Of a stretch of DNA of 64,000 bases, positions 36,298 through 44,361 are shown in pieces. Numbering within the stretch: the stretch's first letter is position 1; each line of letters begins with the position of its first letter. The notes beneath the pieces are model-generated. The model saw only the letters and a program-made list of their open reading frames with translations, searched no databases and was not told where the DNA came from. Origin of the DNA: Thermovenabulum gondwanense (GTDB taxonomy: Bacteria; Bacillota; Thermosediminibacteria; Thermosediminibacterales; Thermosediminibacteraceae); assembly GCF_001601575.1 (NCBI RefSeq), contig NZ_LOHZ01000033.1, positions 1 to 64,000 of the forward strand, read 5' to 3'. The translations under genes and the position numbers were made by a program.

Positions 36298-37260
36298 TCA
36301 CCTTTCGTAATTTCTTATAATTAATTCATTTATTTCTCCCCGTTTATTTCCATCACTGTTAATATACCTTTTTGCTTTTACCCTTTCGATTATAAATCCG
36401 GCATACAATTCATCAAAGAAATTGTCGTTAATATTTTCATTTTTGGGGTCAGAATTGCTGAGTATTAAATAAGCCCCCTTTTTGTCCATTTCTTTAAAAA
36501 ATTTTGCCAATCGTTTTTGATCATTGTCATCAAAACCGTCCTCGCTGTAGTTTGTAAAATTAGAAGTGTTATTTAACGGACGGTAAGGGGGATCAAGGTA
36601 AACCAGTGTATTTTTTTGTATATAATTTTTGCTTTCTTCAAAATCCGAACAGATGATTTCAGTATCTGCTAAAGCTTTATATACTTCTATTAAATTATCT
36701 GCATCGCAAATGGTGGGTTTTTTATATTTCCCAAAGGGGACGTTAAATTCTCCTGCTTTATTTAATCTAAATAAACCATTAAAACATGTTTTATTTAAAA
36801 ATATCATGTATGTTGCTCTAACTATCCAGTCTGAATTATAATTTGAATAATTAAATTCTTTTCTTTGTAAGTTGTAATTTTCTCTTATTTTATAATAGAA
36901 TTCTTTTCTTTTATCTTCAGAGTAATTAAGATATTCTGTTTCAAGATTACTTAAAAAGTAAATCAACTCATTTATGTTATTTTGAATTACTTTATAACAT
37001 ACAATCAATTCTCTGTTAATATCAAATAAATAAGACTTATTAATTTTAAAATTCTTTTTTAAAAAAAAGAAAAAGGCACCACCACCAACGAAAGGTTCTA
37101 CATAACTTTCTATTAATCCAGTTTTAATGATTGTTATTGGTAATCTTTTATATAACTCTTTTATTAATTGACTTTTTCCTCCTGCCCATTTTAAAAATGG
37201 TTTTGGATTAACATTCCCAATTAATTGTTCATTTGGATTAATTGAATTAATAATGTACAT
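36298..37260 (-). CDS. Dam-type N6-adenine DNA methyltransferase (DpnM-like)
   Basis: 320 residues, D12 class. N-terminal SAM motif KPFLKWAGGKSQLIKELYKRLP (split FxGxG type, about residues 17-38), EPFVGGGAFFFFL (about 55-67) and catalytic NTLVYLDPPYRPLNNTSNF (about 215-233). It methylates adenine, in this family within GATC, and protects against the endonuclease encoded next. Start ATG lies immediately after the HxlR stop codon, with AAGGGATG as ribosome site, so all four genes are co-transcribed. Confidence 0.9.
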   Translation of the reverse strand: MYIINSINPNEQLIGNVNPKPFLKWAGGKSQLIKELYKRLPITIIKTGLIESYVEPFVGGGAFFFFLKKNFKINKSYLFDINRELIVCYKVIQNNINELIYFLSNLETEYLNYSEDKRKEFYYKIRENYNLQRKEFNYSNYNSDWIVRATYMIFLNKTCFNGLFRLNKAGEFNVPFGKYKKPTICDADNLIEVYKALADTEIICSDFEESKNYIQKNTLVYLDPPYRPLNNTSNFTNYSEDGFDDNDQKRLAKFFKEMDKKGAYLILSNSDPKNENINDNFFDELYAGFIIERVKAKRYINSDGNKRGEINELIIRNYER

Positions 37261-37611
37261 TTACATCCCTTCCCCATTAAATTTTTTCATATTGCTTCCC
37301 CAGTGGGCTAAGGCTTTTAGAGCGGGTATGAGTTCTTTACCGTTTTCAGTTAAGGAGTATTCTACCCGCGGCGGGATTTCCATATACTGTTTTCTATTGA
37401 TTATACCGTCGTTTTCCAGTTCCCTTAGCACCTGGGTTAGCATCATGTTGGTAATAACGTTTATATTTCTTTTCAATTCATTATATCTCATAGTTCCGTT
37501 TTTGCTTAAAGCCCATATTACGGGAAGTTTCCATTTGCCGCCTATGAGATTCAATGCATAAGCCAACGGGCTATTATCGTAATTGTTGTTATACGTATTT
37601 TTTTCTTCCAT
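37261..37611 (-). CDS. HxlR-family winged-helix regulator
   Basis: 116 residues. HxlR core: LNLIGGKWKLPVIWALSKNG, MRYNELKRNI and MLTQVLRELENDGIINRKQ, ending in PPRVEYSLTENGKELIPALKALAHW. These dimeric regulators usually control the divergent gene beside them, here the flavin-type protein at 37889. ATG 37611 follows GGAGTGTG; an in-frame ATG at 37644 has no ribosome site. There is no gap to the adenine methyltransferase gene, so it heads the restriction-modification operon. Only three Cys-free blocks are seen; no sensing residue stands out. Confidence 0.88.
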   Translation of the reverse strand: MEEKNTYNNNYDNSPLAYALNLIGGKWKLPVIWALSKNGTMRYNELKRNINVITNMMLTQVLRELENDGIINRKQYMEIPPRVEYSLTENGKELIPALKALAHWGSNMKKFNGEGM

Positions 37612-37643
37612 TTCAAGCACACTCCAAATACTCAGTTTTTTCA

Positions 37644-37652
37644 TACTAAGTA
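37644..37652. promoter_or_regulatory. Candidate HxlR operator
   Basis: Palindrome TACTAAGTA lies just upstream of the hxlR-type gene in the divergent intergenic region, with a partly similar ATACTTGT at 37665-37672. Spacing suits autoregulation. Inference from sequence symmetry only. Confidence 0.35.
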
Positions 37653-37888
37653 AGAAAATGCTGCATACTTGTGAAAATTAGAGCAACATATATAATTATA
37701 ACTGAAAAAAATTTTAAAAACCATAGTCAGGGGTGATAAATTGGATGTAAAGGTTTTAAAGTGAGCCATAAAATCCTGGAAGGTTTTATTACGGTTTTAA
37801 GGAAAAGCCATGACAAATACAGGAGCTAAATCATTTGTTTTTATTTAATAATATCAGCAGATATAAAATTAGTAAAGGAGATGTGGAT

Positions 37889-38296
37889 ATGAGCAGTGAA
37901 ATTAAAGAAGTATTGGAGTTTTTAAAAGAAAATCCAACCTTTTATATAGCTACGGTGGAAGGCGATAAACCCAGGGTAAGACCCTTCGGCTTTGTAATGG
38001 AACATGAGGGAAAACTTTATTTTTGCACAAATAACCAAAAAAACGTATATAAACAGTTAAAGGAAAAACCTTATTTTGAAATATGCACTGCTGATAAGGA
38101 AGGAAGATGGATAAGGCTGAGGGGGAAGGCTGTTTTTAATTCTACCCGGGAGATAAAAGAAAAGGCTTTGGAAATTGCTCCATACTTGAAAACTATGTAT
38201 TCAGCGGATGACAATCTTTTTGAGCTTTTTTACGTAGAGGATGGAGAAGTTACATTCTGTTCCATGACCGGTGATAATAGGACATTAAAGCTTTAA
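37889..38296 (+). CDS. Pyridoxamine-5'-phosphate-oxidase-fold (flavin-binding) protein
   Basis: 135 residues of the split-barrel FMN-binding fold: FYIATVEGDKPRVRPFGFVME near the N-terminus, KLYFCTNNQKNVYKQL, and WIRLRGKAVF. These small proteins bind FMN or F420-like cofactors and reduce or handle unknown small molecules. ATG 37889 follows AAAGGAG; a TTG further upstream would add an unlikely tail. Divergent from the hxlR-type gene, a common pairing for redox- or aldehyde-responsive systems. A bidirectional terminator follows. Confidence 0.85.
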   Translation: MSSEIKEVLEFLKENPTFYIATVEGDKPRVRPFGFVMEHEGKLYFCTNNQKNVYKQLKEKPYFEICTADKEGRWIRLRGKAVFNSTREIKEKALEIAPYLKTMYSADDNLFELFYVEDGEVTFCSMTGDNRTLKL

Positions 38297-38299
38297 TAA

Positions 38300-38341
38300 A
38301 AAAACCGGCGGAGAAATAATGACGATCATCCGCCGGTTTTT
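38300..38341. terminator. Bidirectional terminator
   Basis: AAAAACCGGCGGA (38300-38312) and TCCGCCGGTTTTT (38329-38341), a perfect 13-bp stem between convergent genes. Confidence 0.9.
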
Positions 38342-38345
38342 AAAT

Positions 38346-39287
38346 TTAATTTTTTATTGCAATAGTTTCTTTGGGCGATGAAAAGAGGAATATTATATAT
38401 TTAAATAGCACAAAAACCACCATAATTACTGCCAAAAGAGTAAGAAGATTGACATAGATACTCAAGAAGGTCAGGGTAAATCCTTTTTTAATTAAATACC
38501 CGTAGAAATTCTTTGCTGCGATTGCGGTAATAACAAAAGGAAATGTAAAGCAGGAAAAACTGGGATAAAATTTTATTCTAAGCATCCGGGGAAGATAAAA
38601 CAGGACTCCGATAAAGAATATGGATGATAGAACAAAAAGAAATATTAGGAAGTTCATATTTTTTATATCAAAAGAGCTCATATATCCGGCAATACAGAGG
38701 TTTGCAGGTGCGGTGAAAATTGTAATTGATGGAATCGCAGGTTCTGGTAAGTTGGGGTATCTATAAACCCTGTACAAAAGGACGGGCAAAAGTACAAGAT
38801 AAGAAACAAAAGCGACCCAGAAAATATATCTTCCCATGATGTTCATCCCGTAGGATGGGGCAGGTATAGCGGCCGCTGCTATACCAACGTATACTACGAA
38901 AAAGCTTGGAAAAGTCTTTTTGATATCAAAATAAAAAATAAATCTTTTCGTAAAGAAAAGGATATACGATATATGCCCCACCAGTGCAAGGCTCCATAGG
39001 ATTAAAGCTATTTCAGGGTAATAAGGTTTTACATATGTTGACAATATCATAATCCCCATAAAAAATGTGGGGGCTATTCCGGCTACAAGAGGATTTTCCA
39101 GATCTTTCAGTATTTCTTGTGGAATTAAAAGGATTTTGATAATTAATAGAAATAAAATTAAAAAAGAAATTGTCCCCAGCAAAGTTTTATAAATAGTTCC
39201 ATAGGAAGAAAGAAAATTTCCCAGTGAAGCTAATGCCAGCATTAATCCAGAAATGGGAATGGGAACTTTCTTTATTAGCTCCTTCAT
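38346..39287 (-). CDS. TDT-family (TehA/SLAC1-like) membrane transporter
   Basis: 313 residues with about ten hydrophobic helices. The family start VPIPISGLMLALASLGNFL is clear, and AAAIPAPSYGMN and FPFVITAIAAKNF are in later helices. TDT proteins move anions or small dicarboxylates or give tellurite tolerance; the substrate here is unknown. Ribosome site CGGAGGT. It follows the Cys-rich gene at 39310 with a 22-base gap, so the two are co-transcribed. Confidence 0.85.
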   Translation of the reverse strand: MKELIKKVPIPISGLMLALASLGNFLSSYGTIYKTLLGTISFLILFLLIIKILLIPQEILKDLENPLVAGIAPTFFMGIMILSTYVKPYYPEIALILWSLALVGHISYILFFTKRFIFYFDIKKTFPSFFVVYVGIAAAAIPAPSYGMNIMGRYIFWVAFVSYLVLLPVLLYRVYRYPNLPEPAIPSITIFTAPANLCIAGYMSSFDIKNMNFLIFLFVLSSIFFIGVLFYLPRMLRIKFYPSFSCFTFPFVITAIAAKNFYGYLIKKGFTLTFLSIYVNLLTLLAVIMVVFVLFKYIIFLFSSPKETIAIKN

Positions 39288-39309
39288 GGTGTAACCTCCG
39301 GTATAAACT

Positions 39310-39783
39310 TTAAGAATTTTTGCATGCTATTTTATTAGAGATTTCCGGGTCTTCAAGGAATTTTGAGGCAATCCATGCCGCTACCTCGCCGGTGATTTTT
39401 ACGCAATGAGATTTCCTTTCAGGGCTTGTGAATTCATAATTTCTTATAAGCACCCTGCAGCAGGTGCTGCCGTAAAGATTTTTTATATAATCGTGAAGGG
39501 CGGAAGCTGCAGGGAACATTTTTTCAGGCATTGGTTCTTTATAAACCCTTCCATAAGCCATTCCAAGGGCCATCACTCCGCCGCTTACAGCTCCGCAAAG
39601 ACAGCCGGATTTACCAATACCTATGGGGAATCCGGATGCCATTTTCACCACCTCTTCCGGGTATGGCCACTCCAGGAGCTCATTAATTGTATGCACTACC
39701 GCTTCCGAGCAGAAAAACTCTCCTCTTTGAAAATATCCTTCAGCCTTTTCTCTAACTTCTTTAATAATTGAATCTTTATTCAT
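39310..39783 (-). CDS. C_GCAxxG_C_C family Cys-rich protein
   Basis: 157 residues with the family pattern: Cys in EFFCSEAVV, the motif KSGCLCGAVSGGVMALG, and later CCRVLI and HCVKITG. The conserved Cys probably bind a metal or a redox cluster. Many members sit beside transporters of unknown substrate, as here. Ribosome site AAAGGAGG. Function unknown. Confidence 0.85.
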   Translation of the reverse strand: MNKDSIIKEVREKAEGYFQRGEFFCSEAVVHTINELLEWPYPEEVVKMASGFPIGIGKSGCLCGAVSGGVMALGMAYGRVYKEPMPEKMFPAASALHDYIKNLYGSTCCRVLIRNYEFTSPERKSHCVKITGEVAAWIASKFLEDPEISNKIACKNS

Positions 39784-39976
39784 AATGTTCCTCCTTTCAC
39801 ATATTCCTGTATAATTATATCAATCTTAAACCTTACAAATCATTTAAATTCCGAATACAAAATACAAAACCGATTTATTTTATATATAGAAAGAATATTT
39901 GGCAACATATATAATTTAAAACAATTCCTTTTTTCTTTTATTCATAATATCACCTTTTATATAGAAGTATTAAATA

Positions 39977-40471
39977 TCATGTAGAAATATCTTTCCACAT
40001 GTTTTTTAAATAGACTCTCCGAAATTTTTCTCCTTCATATATACGCTTGATGTATGTTTTTATATCTGGCAATAAAGTGATTTCATTTATTTTTGACAAA
40101 GGAACGAAGGAAGGCATATCAAATTTTTCATCAGGTAAAGGCTGTTTTGGTTTTATTACCTCTCCGTTTATTCTTTTTGCCGCAAAAAAGAAATTAACTA
40201 TATGTCGATTTCCGTCAGGCCAAATGGTTTCACCAAAAAATAATAATGGGCCTATTTCTACGACTATACCAGTTTCTTCAAGAGTTTCACGTTTAGCACA
40301 AGCTTCTAATGTCTCTCCATGTAAAACTTCTCCTCCAGGGAACACCCAGTAGTCTTTAATTACATTGGAATTTTTATAATGTGGTTTATACATACGTATT
40401 GATAAATTGTGATGTATAAGAAGTATCTTCTCATTTTCTATCAAGACAATTCCTGCTCTTAATTTTATCAT
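39977..40471 (-). CDS. NUDIX hydrolase under a fluoride riboswitch
   Basis: 164 residues. The full Nudix box is present: GGEVLHGETLEACAKRETLE followed by ETGI (GX5EX7REUXEEXGU), near residues 50-75. It hydrolyses a nucleoside diphosphate linked to some group; substrate not predictable. ATG 40471 follows GGGGGAGGG. The leader on the same strand carries a fluoride aptamer and terminator (40496-40565), so expression should rise with fluoride. No partner gene follows; nothing is seen in 39784-39976. Confidence 0.85.
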   Translation of the reverse strand: MIKLRAGIVLIENEKILLIHHNLSIRMYKPHYKNSNVIKDYWVFPGGEVLHGETLEACAKRETLEETGIVVEIGPLLFFGETIWPDGNRHIVNFFFAAKRINGEVIKPKQPLPDEKFDMPSFVPLSKINEITLLPDIKTYIKRIYEGEKFRRVYLKNMWKDIST

Positions 40472-40495
40472 TACAAAACCCTCCCCCAAAAATTG

Positions 40496-40565
40496 TAGCT
40501 CCTACCAAAATCAGTTTTGGTAGGAGCTATTAGCCTTCCGGCACATAAGCGAGCTCCATCGCTGG
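40496..40565 (-). ncRNA. Fluoride (crcB-type) riboswitch with terminator, minus strand
   Basis: Read on the minus strand: AGCGATGGAGCTCGCT (40563-40548), then TATGTGCCGGAAGGCTAATA and GCTCCTACC (40527-40519), the order and conserved words of the fluoride aptamer (GATGG, TAA-like linker, TAAT and CTCCTACC). The GCTCCTACC end is also the 5' arm of a 15-bp perfect terminator stem (40515-40529 with 40496-40510, loop of four), followed on this strand by CAATTTTT. The two structures exclude each other, so fluoride should allow read-through. Confidence 0.88.
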
Positions 40566-40594
40566 CTATATTATATTTTTACTATTATAATAAA

Positions 40595-40623
40595 ATTTAA
40601 ACATGTATTTGTGGATTTGTCAA
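40595..40623 (-). promoter_or_regulatory. Promoter of the NUDIX/fluoride-riboswitch transcript
   Basis: On the minus strand TTGACA (40623-40618), 17 bases, TTAAAT (40600-40595); the -35 is perfect, the -10 weak. Confidence 0.45.
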
Positions 40624-40645
40624 ATTTAAAAACTTTTATTTTATA

Positions 40646-40673
40646 TTGATATTTTATTTTTTTTCTGTATAAT
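40646..40673 (+). promoter_or_regulatory. Promoter of the MutS-like/fluoride-riboswitch transcript
   Basis: TTGATA (40646-40651), 16 bases, TATAAT (40668-40673), about 30 bases before the aptamer. It is divergent from the NUDIX promoter. Confidence 0.6.
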
Positions 40674-40700
40674 AATAATAAAATGCAATATAATTAAAAG

Positions 40701-40783
40701 TATGGTGATGGAGCTCACCATAAAAGCAGTATGCTGATGGCTCCTGCTATATCACGGATATAGTAGGAGCCATTTTATATTTT
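40701..40783 (+). ncRNA. Fluoride (crcB-type) riboswitch with terminator, plus strand
   Basis: GGTGATGGAGCTCACC (40704-40719), ATAAAAGC, then GCTGATGGCTCCTGC (40733-40747) match the fluoride aptamer. GGCTCCTGCTATAT (40739-40752) pairs with ATATAGTAGGAGCC (40758-40771, one G-U) as a terminator followed by ATTTTATATTTTTTT. As on the other strand, the aptamer 3' end is part of the terminator 5' arm, so fluoride binding should relieve termination. mutS-like genes are a known target class of this motif. Confidence 0.92.
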
Positions 40784-40854
40784 TTTAAATTATTGCGCAA
40801 ACTTTTTTTAAGCCAGAAAATGCATCCGCGTCATGGCATGGAGGTGGTTCTTCT

Positions 40855-42390
40855 ATGACTTTCCACAGCATACTATTTAAAAGAACTGAAGACAGTACAA
40901 AAAAAGAAACACTTGAAGCGCCTGACTTTTTTGCGGATTTAAACCTTGACCAGATTGTAGACGCAATCACGGCCGGCAGGGAGGAATATAATTTAAAACC
41001 GTTTTTTTACACTCCTTTGAACGATATCGGTGCAATCAAGTATCGTCAGGATATAATGCGGGATCTTGAAAATAAAATTCTGTTTGAAAATGTAAAATCA
41101 TTTGCCCAAAAAATGCGTATAATGCGAGAACATCTTGCACGGGTAGGAAAACTTTACTATAAATACCAGAAGGAACGATGGTTTTTAGATGCTGTAGAAA
41201 TTTATTGCGATGCCGTTAATTGCTTAGCCCATGACTTGAGCCTTATAGATTTAAAATCCGACGGTTTTTTAGCCTTCCGCGAATATTTGACAAACTATAC
41301 CAATTCCGATCGTTTTAAGTTACTTCTGGAGGAAACGAAAAGGCTTAAAGACGATTTGGCCACGGTAAAGTATTGCCTGATCATCAAAGGTAACTGTATC
41401 AAGGTTCGTAAATATGAATCTGAAATTGATAACAGTGCGGAAGTGGAGAAAACATTCGAGAGATTCAAACAGGGGGCTGTAAAAGATTATAGAGTTGAAT
41501 TTTCTGACTATCCGGAAATGAACCATGTGGAAGCGGAAATACTTAATTTGGTAGCTAAATTATATCCGGATATTTTTTTAAGTCTTGATAAATTTTGTGC
41601 GAGAAACACTAATTTTATGGATGAAACTATAGCCGTATTTGATAGGGAAATACAATTTTATATCGCCTATTTAGAGTATACTGATAATTTTAAACGAGCA
41701 GGACTTAAATTTTGCTATCCGCAAATTTCCGATAAAATCAAGGAAGTTTGTAGTTACGAAGGATTTGATCTGGCTCTGGCTTATAAACTCATCAATGAAA
41801 ACTCAACCATCGTCTGTAATGATTTTTACTTAAAAGGCAAAGAACGAATATTTGTGGTAACTGGACCTAACCAGGGCGGTAAAACGACCTTTGCCCGCAC
41901 TTTCGGCCAATTACATTATCTTGCAAGTTTAGGGTGTGCCGTTCCCGGCAGAGAAGCGCAACTTTTTTTATTCGACAGGCTTTTTACACATTTTGAAAGG
42001 GAAGAAAATATAAAAGATCTCAGGGGCAAACTGGAAGATGAACTGATAAGAATTTACCACATTTTAAATCAGGCCACATCAAACAGCATTATCATAATTA
42101 ACGAAATTTTTACTTCTACCACATTAAAAGACGCTATTTTCCTGAGCAAAAAAATAATGGAAAAAATAATCCATAAGGATTTGATTTGCGTCTGGGTAAC
42201 ATTCGTATATGAATTGGCTTTTATTAGCGAGAAAATCGTAAGCATGGTCGGTACGGTAGTGCCAGAAAACCCGGCACTCAGAACATATAAAATTTTAAGG
42301 AAGCCTCCGGATGGACTTTCATATGCAATATCCATCGCTGAAAAGTACCGGCTCACATATGATCATATAAAGGAGCGTATAAAATCATGA
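40855..42390 (+). CDS. MutS-like ATPase, first of tandem pair (fluoride riboswitch-controlled)
   Basis: 511 residues. The C-terminal part is a MutS domain-V ATPase: Walker A VVTGPNQGGKTTFARTFGQ (near 337-355), KLEDELIRIYHIL, and a Walker-B-like SIIIINEIFTSTTLKDAIFL, where the usual Asp-Glu is Asn-Glu. The N-terminal ~320 residues are helical and lack MutS mismatch-recognition domain I, so it is not a normal repair MutS. It probably has a non-repair or accessory role linked to fluoride stress. Ribosome site GGAGGTGG. Overlaps the next gene as ATGA-type coupling. Confidence 0.85.
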   Translation: MTFHSILFKRTEDSTKKETLEAPDFFADLNLDQIVDAITAGREEYNLKPFFYTPLNDIGAIKYRQDIMRDLENKILFENVKSFAQKMRIMREHLARVGKLYYKYQKERWFLDAVEIYCDAVNCLAHDLSLIDLKSDGFLAFREYLTNYTNSDRFKLLLEETKRLKDDLATVKYCLIIKGNCIKVRKYESEIDNSAEVEKTFERFKQGAVKDYRVEFSDYPEMNHVEAEILNLVAKLYPDIFLSLDKFCARNTNFMDETIAVFDREIQFYIAYLEYTDNFKRAGLKFCYPQISDKIKEVCSYEGFDLALAYKLINENSTIVCNDFYLKGKERIFVVTGPNQGGKTTFARTFGQLHYLASLGCAVPGREAQLFLFDRLFTHFEREENIKDLRGKLEDELIRIYHILNQATSNSIIIINEIFTSTTLKDAIFLSKKIMEKIIHKDLICVWVTFVYELAFISEKIVSMVGTVVPENPALRTYKILRKPPDGLSYAISIAEKYRLTYDHIKERIKS

Positions 42391-43901
42391 AGGTTTATCT
42401 CATGTATAAGGATCATAATTTTGATTTTCAGCAAAAATTACCCTGGAATGAGCAAATATTGATACAAGACTTAGAACTAAACACATTGTTCAACGCCATG
42501 GCACTTGGTGACAAATTCTTATTTGAAGTGGCAAAGAAAGCTGTTTTGTCTGGCTTAAATAGTAGTCTGGATACAATACTTTATCGACAAGATATTCTTA
42601 GGGATTGTTTTAAAAATTCTTTTATTGTCAGAAATATTTACAATATTGCGGTGGAATCAATTGAAAGAGAGAAAAAACATTATTTTGGCATTTTTAGCAA
42701 ATATCCCGAATACATACTGGATAGATCGATAGAAGTATTACAGATGTTTATGGAAATGCTCAAAAAACTAAAAACTATCGCTGATGAACATGCGGATAAA
42801 TTTGAGTCTGAGGGCTTTACAGCATTTTTTACAATGCTCAAAGAAGAACTTGATGACGAATTTTTCGATAGCGTTCAGAATCACCTAAAGGAACTGAAAT
42901 TTGATGAAGGAATTTTGATCAGCGCTGAATTAGGGAAAGGCAATAAGGGTATCAATTACACGCTTCGTAAACCTAAAACCAAAAAACAAAGTTGGATAGA
43001 AAGGTTTTTTATCCCAAAAACACCCATTTACTCTTTTCAAATTCACAGCCGTGATGAAAGCGGCGCCAGGGCCTTGTCTGAATTAAAAGAGAGAGGGATC
43101 AACCTTGTTGCCAATGCGCTTGCTCAATCAAACGATCATATTCTTGGTTTTTTTAACGTATTGCGGACCGAGTTGGCCTTTTATATAGGTTGTTTAAATT
43201 TATACGAACAACTTTCCCAAATAGGGGAACCGGTCTGTTTTCCCCTGCCTGTAGCTTCTTATGAGCGTAAGTCTTCTTTTAAAGGGTTATATGATGTTAG
43301 TCTTGCATTAACGATGAAACAAAAAATTGTGGACAATGATTTGAATGCCGACAATAAAGACCTTGTGATAATCACTGGTGCAAATCAGGGCGGCAAATCA
43401 ACATTTTTAAGAAGCATAGGTTTGGCTCAATTGATGATGCAATGCGGTATGTTTGTACCGGCTGAGTATTTCTGTGCTAATATCTGCGATGGCCTTTTCA
43501 CACACTACAAACGGAAAGAAGATGCTACTATGAAAAGCGGCAAGCTTGATGAAGAACTCAGCAGAATGAGAGACATTGTTGAACATATAACTCCAAATTC
43601 CATAGTGCTGTTTAATGAATCCTTTGCCGCGACAAACGAAAGAGAAGGTTCGGAGATTGCAAGGCAAATAATCTGCGCATTATTAGAAAAAGGAATTAAA
43701 ATTTTCTTCGTCACGCATTTATATGAATTTGCCCATAGTTTTTGTGAAAAAAAGATGAAAAATGTTATTTTTTTGCGGGCGGAAAGACAAAATGATGGAA
43801 AACGAACTTTTAAAATAATTGAAGGGGAACCACTGCAAACGAGTTTCGGTGAAGATTTATATAACAGGATATTCGGAACAGACAAATTAACACGATGTTA
43901 A
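42387..43901 (+). CDS. MutS-like ATPase, second of tandem pair
   Basis: 504 residues and a paralogue of the gene before it. Walker A is IITGANQGGKSTFLRSIGLA (near 330-349), followed by GKLDEELSRMRDIV and Walker-B-like SIVLFNESFAATNEREGSEI, again Asn-Glu in place of Asp-Glu. The N-terminal part is helical without a mismatch-binding domain. Start ATG overlaps the upstream stop by 4 bases. A heterodimer of the two is a fair guess, since MutS-type ATPases work as dimers; no direct sign of this exists. Confidence 0.85.
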   Translation: MKVYLMYKDHNFDFQQKLPWNEQILIQDLELNTLFNAMALGDKFLFEVAKKAVLSGLNSSLDTILYRQDILRDCFKNSFIVRNIYNIAVESIEREKKHYFGIFSKYPEYILDRSIEVLQMFMEMLKKLKTIADEHADKFESEGFTAFFTMLKEELDDEFFDSVQNHLKELKFDEGILISAELGKGNKGINYTLRKPKTKKQSWIERFFIPKTPIYSFQIHSRDESGARALSELKERGINLVANALAQSNDHILGFFNVLRTELAFYIGCLNLYEQLSQIGEPVCFPLPVASYERKSSFKGLYDVSLALTMKQKIVDNDLNADNKDLVIITGANQGGKSTFLRSIGLAQLMMQCGMFVPAEYFCANICDGLFTHYKRKEDATMKSGKLDEELSRMRDIVEHITPNSIVLFNESFAATNEREGSEIARQIICALLEKGIKIFFVTHLYEFAHSFCEKKMKNVIFLRAERQNDGKRTFKIIEGEPLQTSFGEDLYNRIFGTDKLTRC

Positions 43902-44022
43902 TTTTAAACAAGAAGCTTTTTGCCAACCAACATCATATCGGATTTCATGCTATGGTTCAACTACTTTTTGGTGTCGCATTTAATTTTACAATTAATCTAA
44001 CTACAAAAATTTTTAATTCCTA

Positions 44023-44051
44023 TTGACAAATATGGAAAATCTTTATATAAT
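44023..44051 (+). promoter_or_regulatory. Strong promoter of the shikimate operon
   Basis: TTGACA (44023-44028), 17 bases, TATAAT (44046-44051): a consensus sigma-A promoter just before the T-box leader. Nothing coding is seen in 43902-44022. Confidence 0.85.
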
Positions 44052-44074
44052 TTTACCCAATAAAAATGAAAAGA

Positions 44075-44336
44075 AAAAAGCTGTGATGGAGGAAAGTAAG
44101 TTGACTCTCGATTTACAGCGAGCCGGGCGGGTGAGAGCCGGCATGAAGGAGTCTTCCGAAGTTCCCTCCGGAGCTGTGGGCTGAAATTAAGTAGGCTTCA
44201 ACGGTGCCTCAGCCGTTAAAATGAGGCGGGTATAAAAGCTTTCTGCTTCGTACCCGAAAAATGAGCGGGCTTTTAAGGCCAATTAGGGTGGTACCGCGGG
44301 AAAAACTCGCCCCTTTTGTGGGCGGTTTTTTTTTTA
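44075..44336 (+). ncRNA. T-box leader, probable tRNA-Phe (UUC specifier)
   Basis: The leader carries GAGGAAAGTAAG (Stem I AGTA part), apical GAGCCGGGCGGGTGAGAGCCGG, the antiterminator T-box AGGGTGGTACCGCGG (44285-44299), and a terminator CGCCC (44308-44312) / GGGCG (44320-44324) with a long T-run. In the Stem I internal loop, below a GACTC/GAGTC helix, lies TTC (44154-44156), with another TTC at 44162-44164; both are Phe codons. Uncharged tRNA-Phe would switch the whole aromatic operon on. Confidence 0.92.
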
Positions 44337-44361
44337 CACTTTTTTGAAAGAAGGGGATATA

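Noticed and set aside
34611-37260. Prophage or insertion-sequence origin of the restriction genes
   Set aside because: No integrase, transposase, terminal repeats or tRNA is seen at either edge; a plain insertion is all that can be said.
43902-44022. Possible small gene between the MutS-like pair and the T-box promoter
   Set aside because: Short frames only, no ribosome site and no family resemblance.
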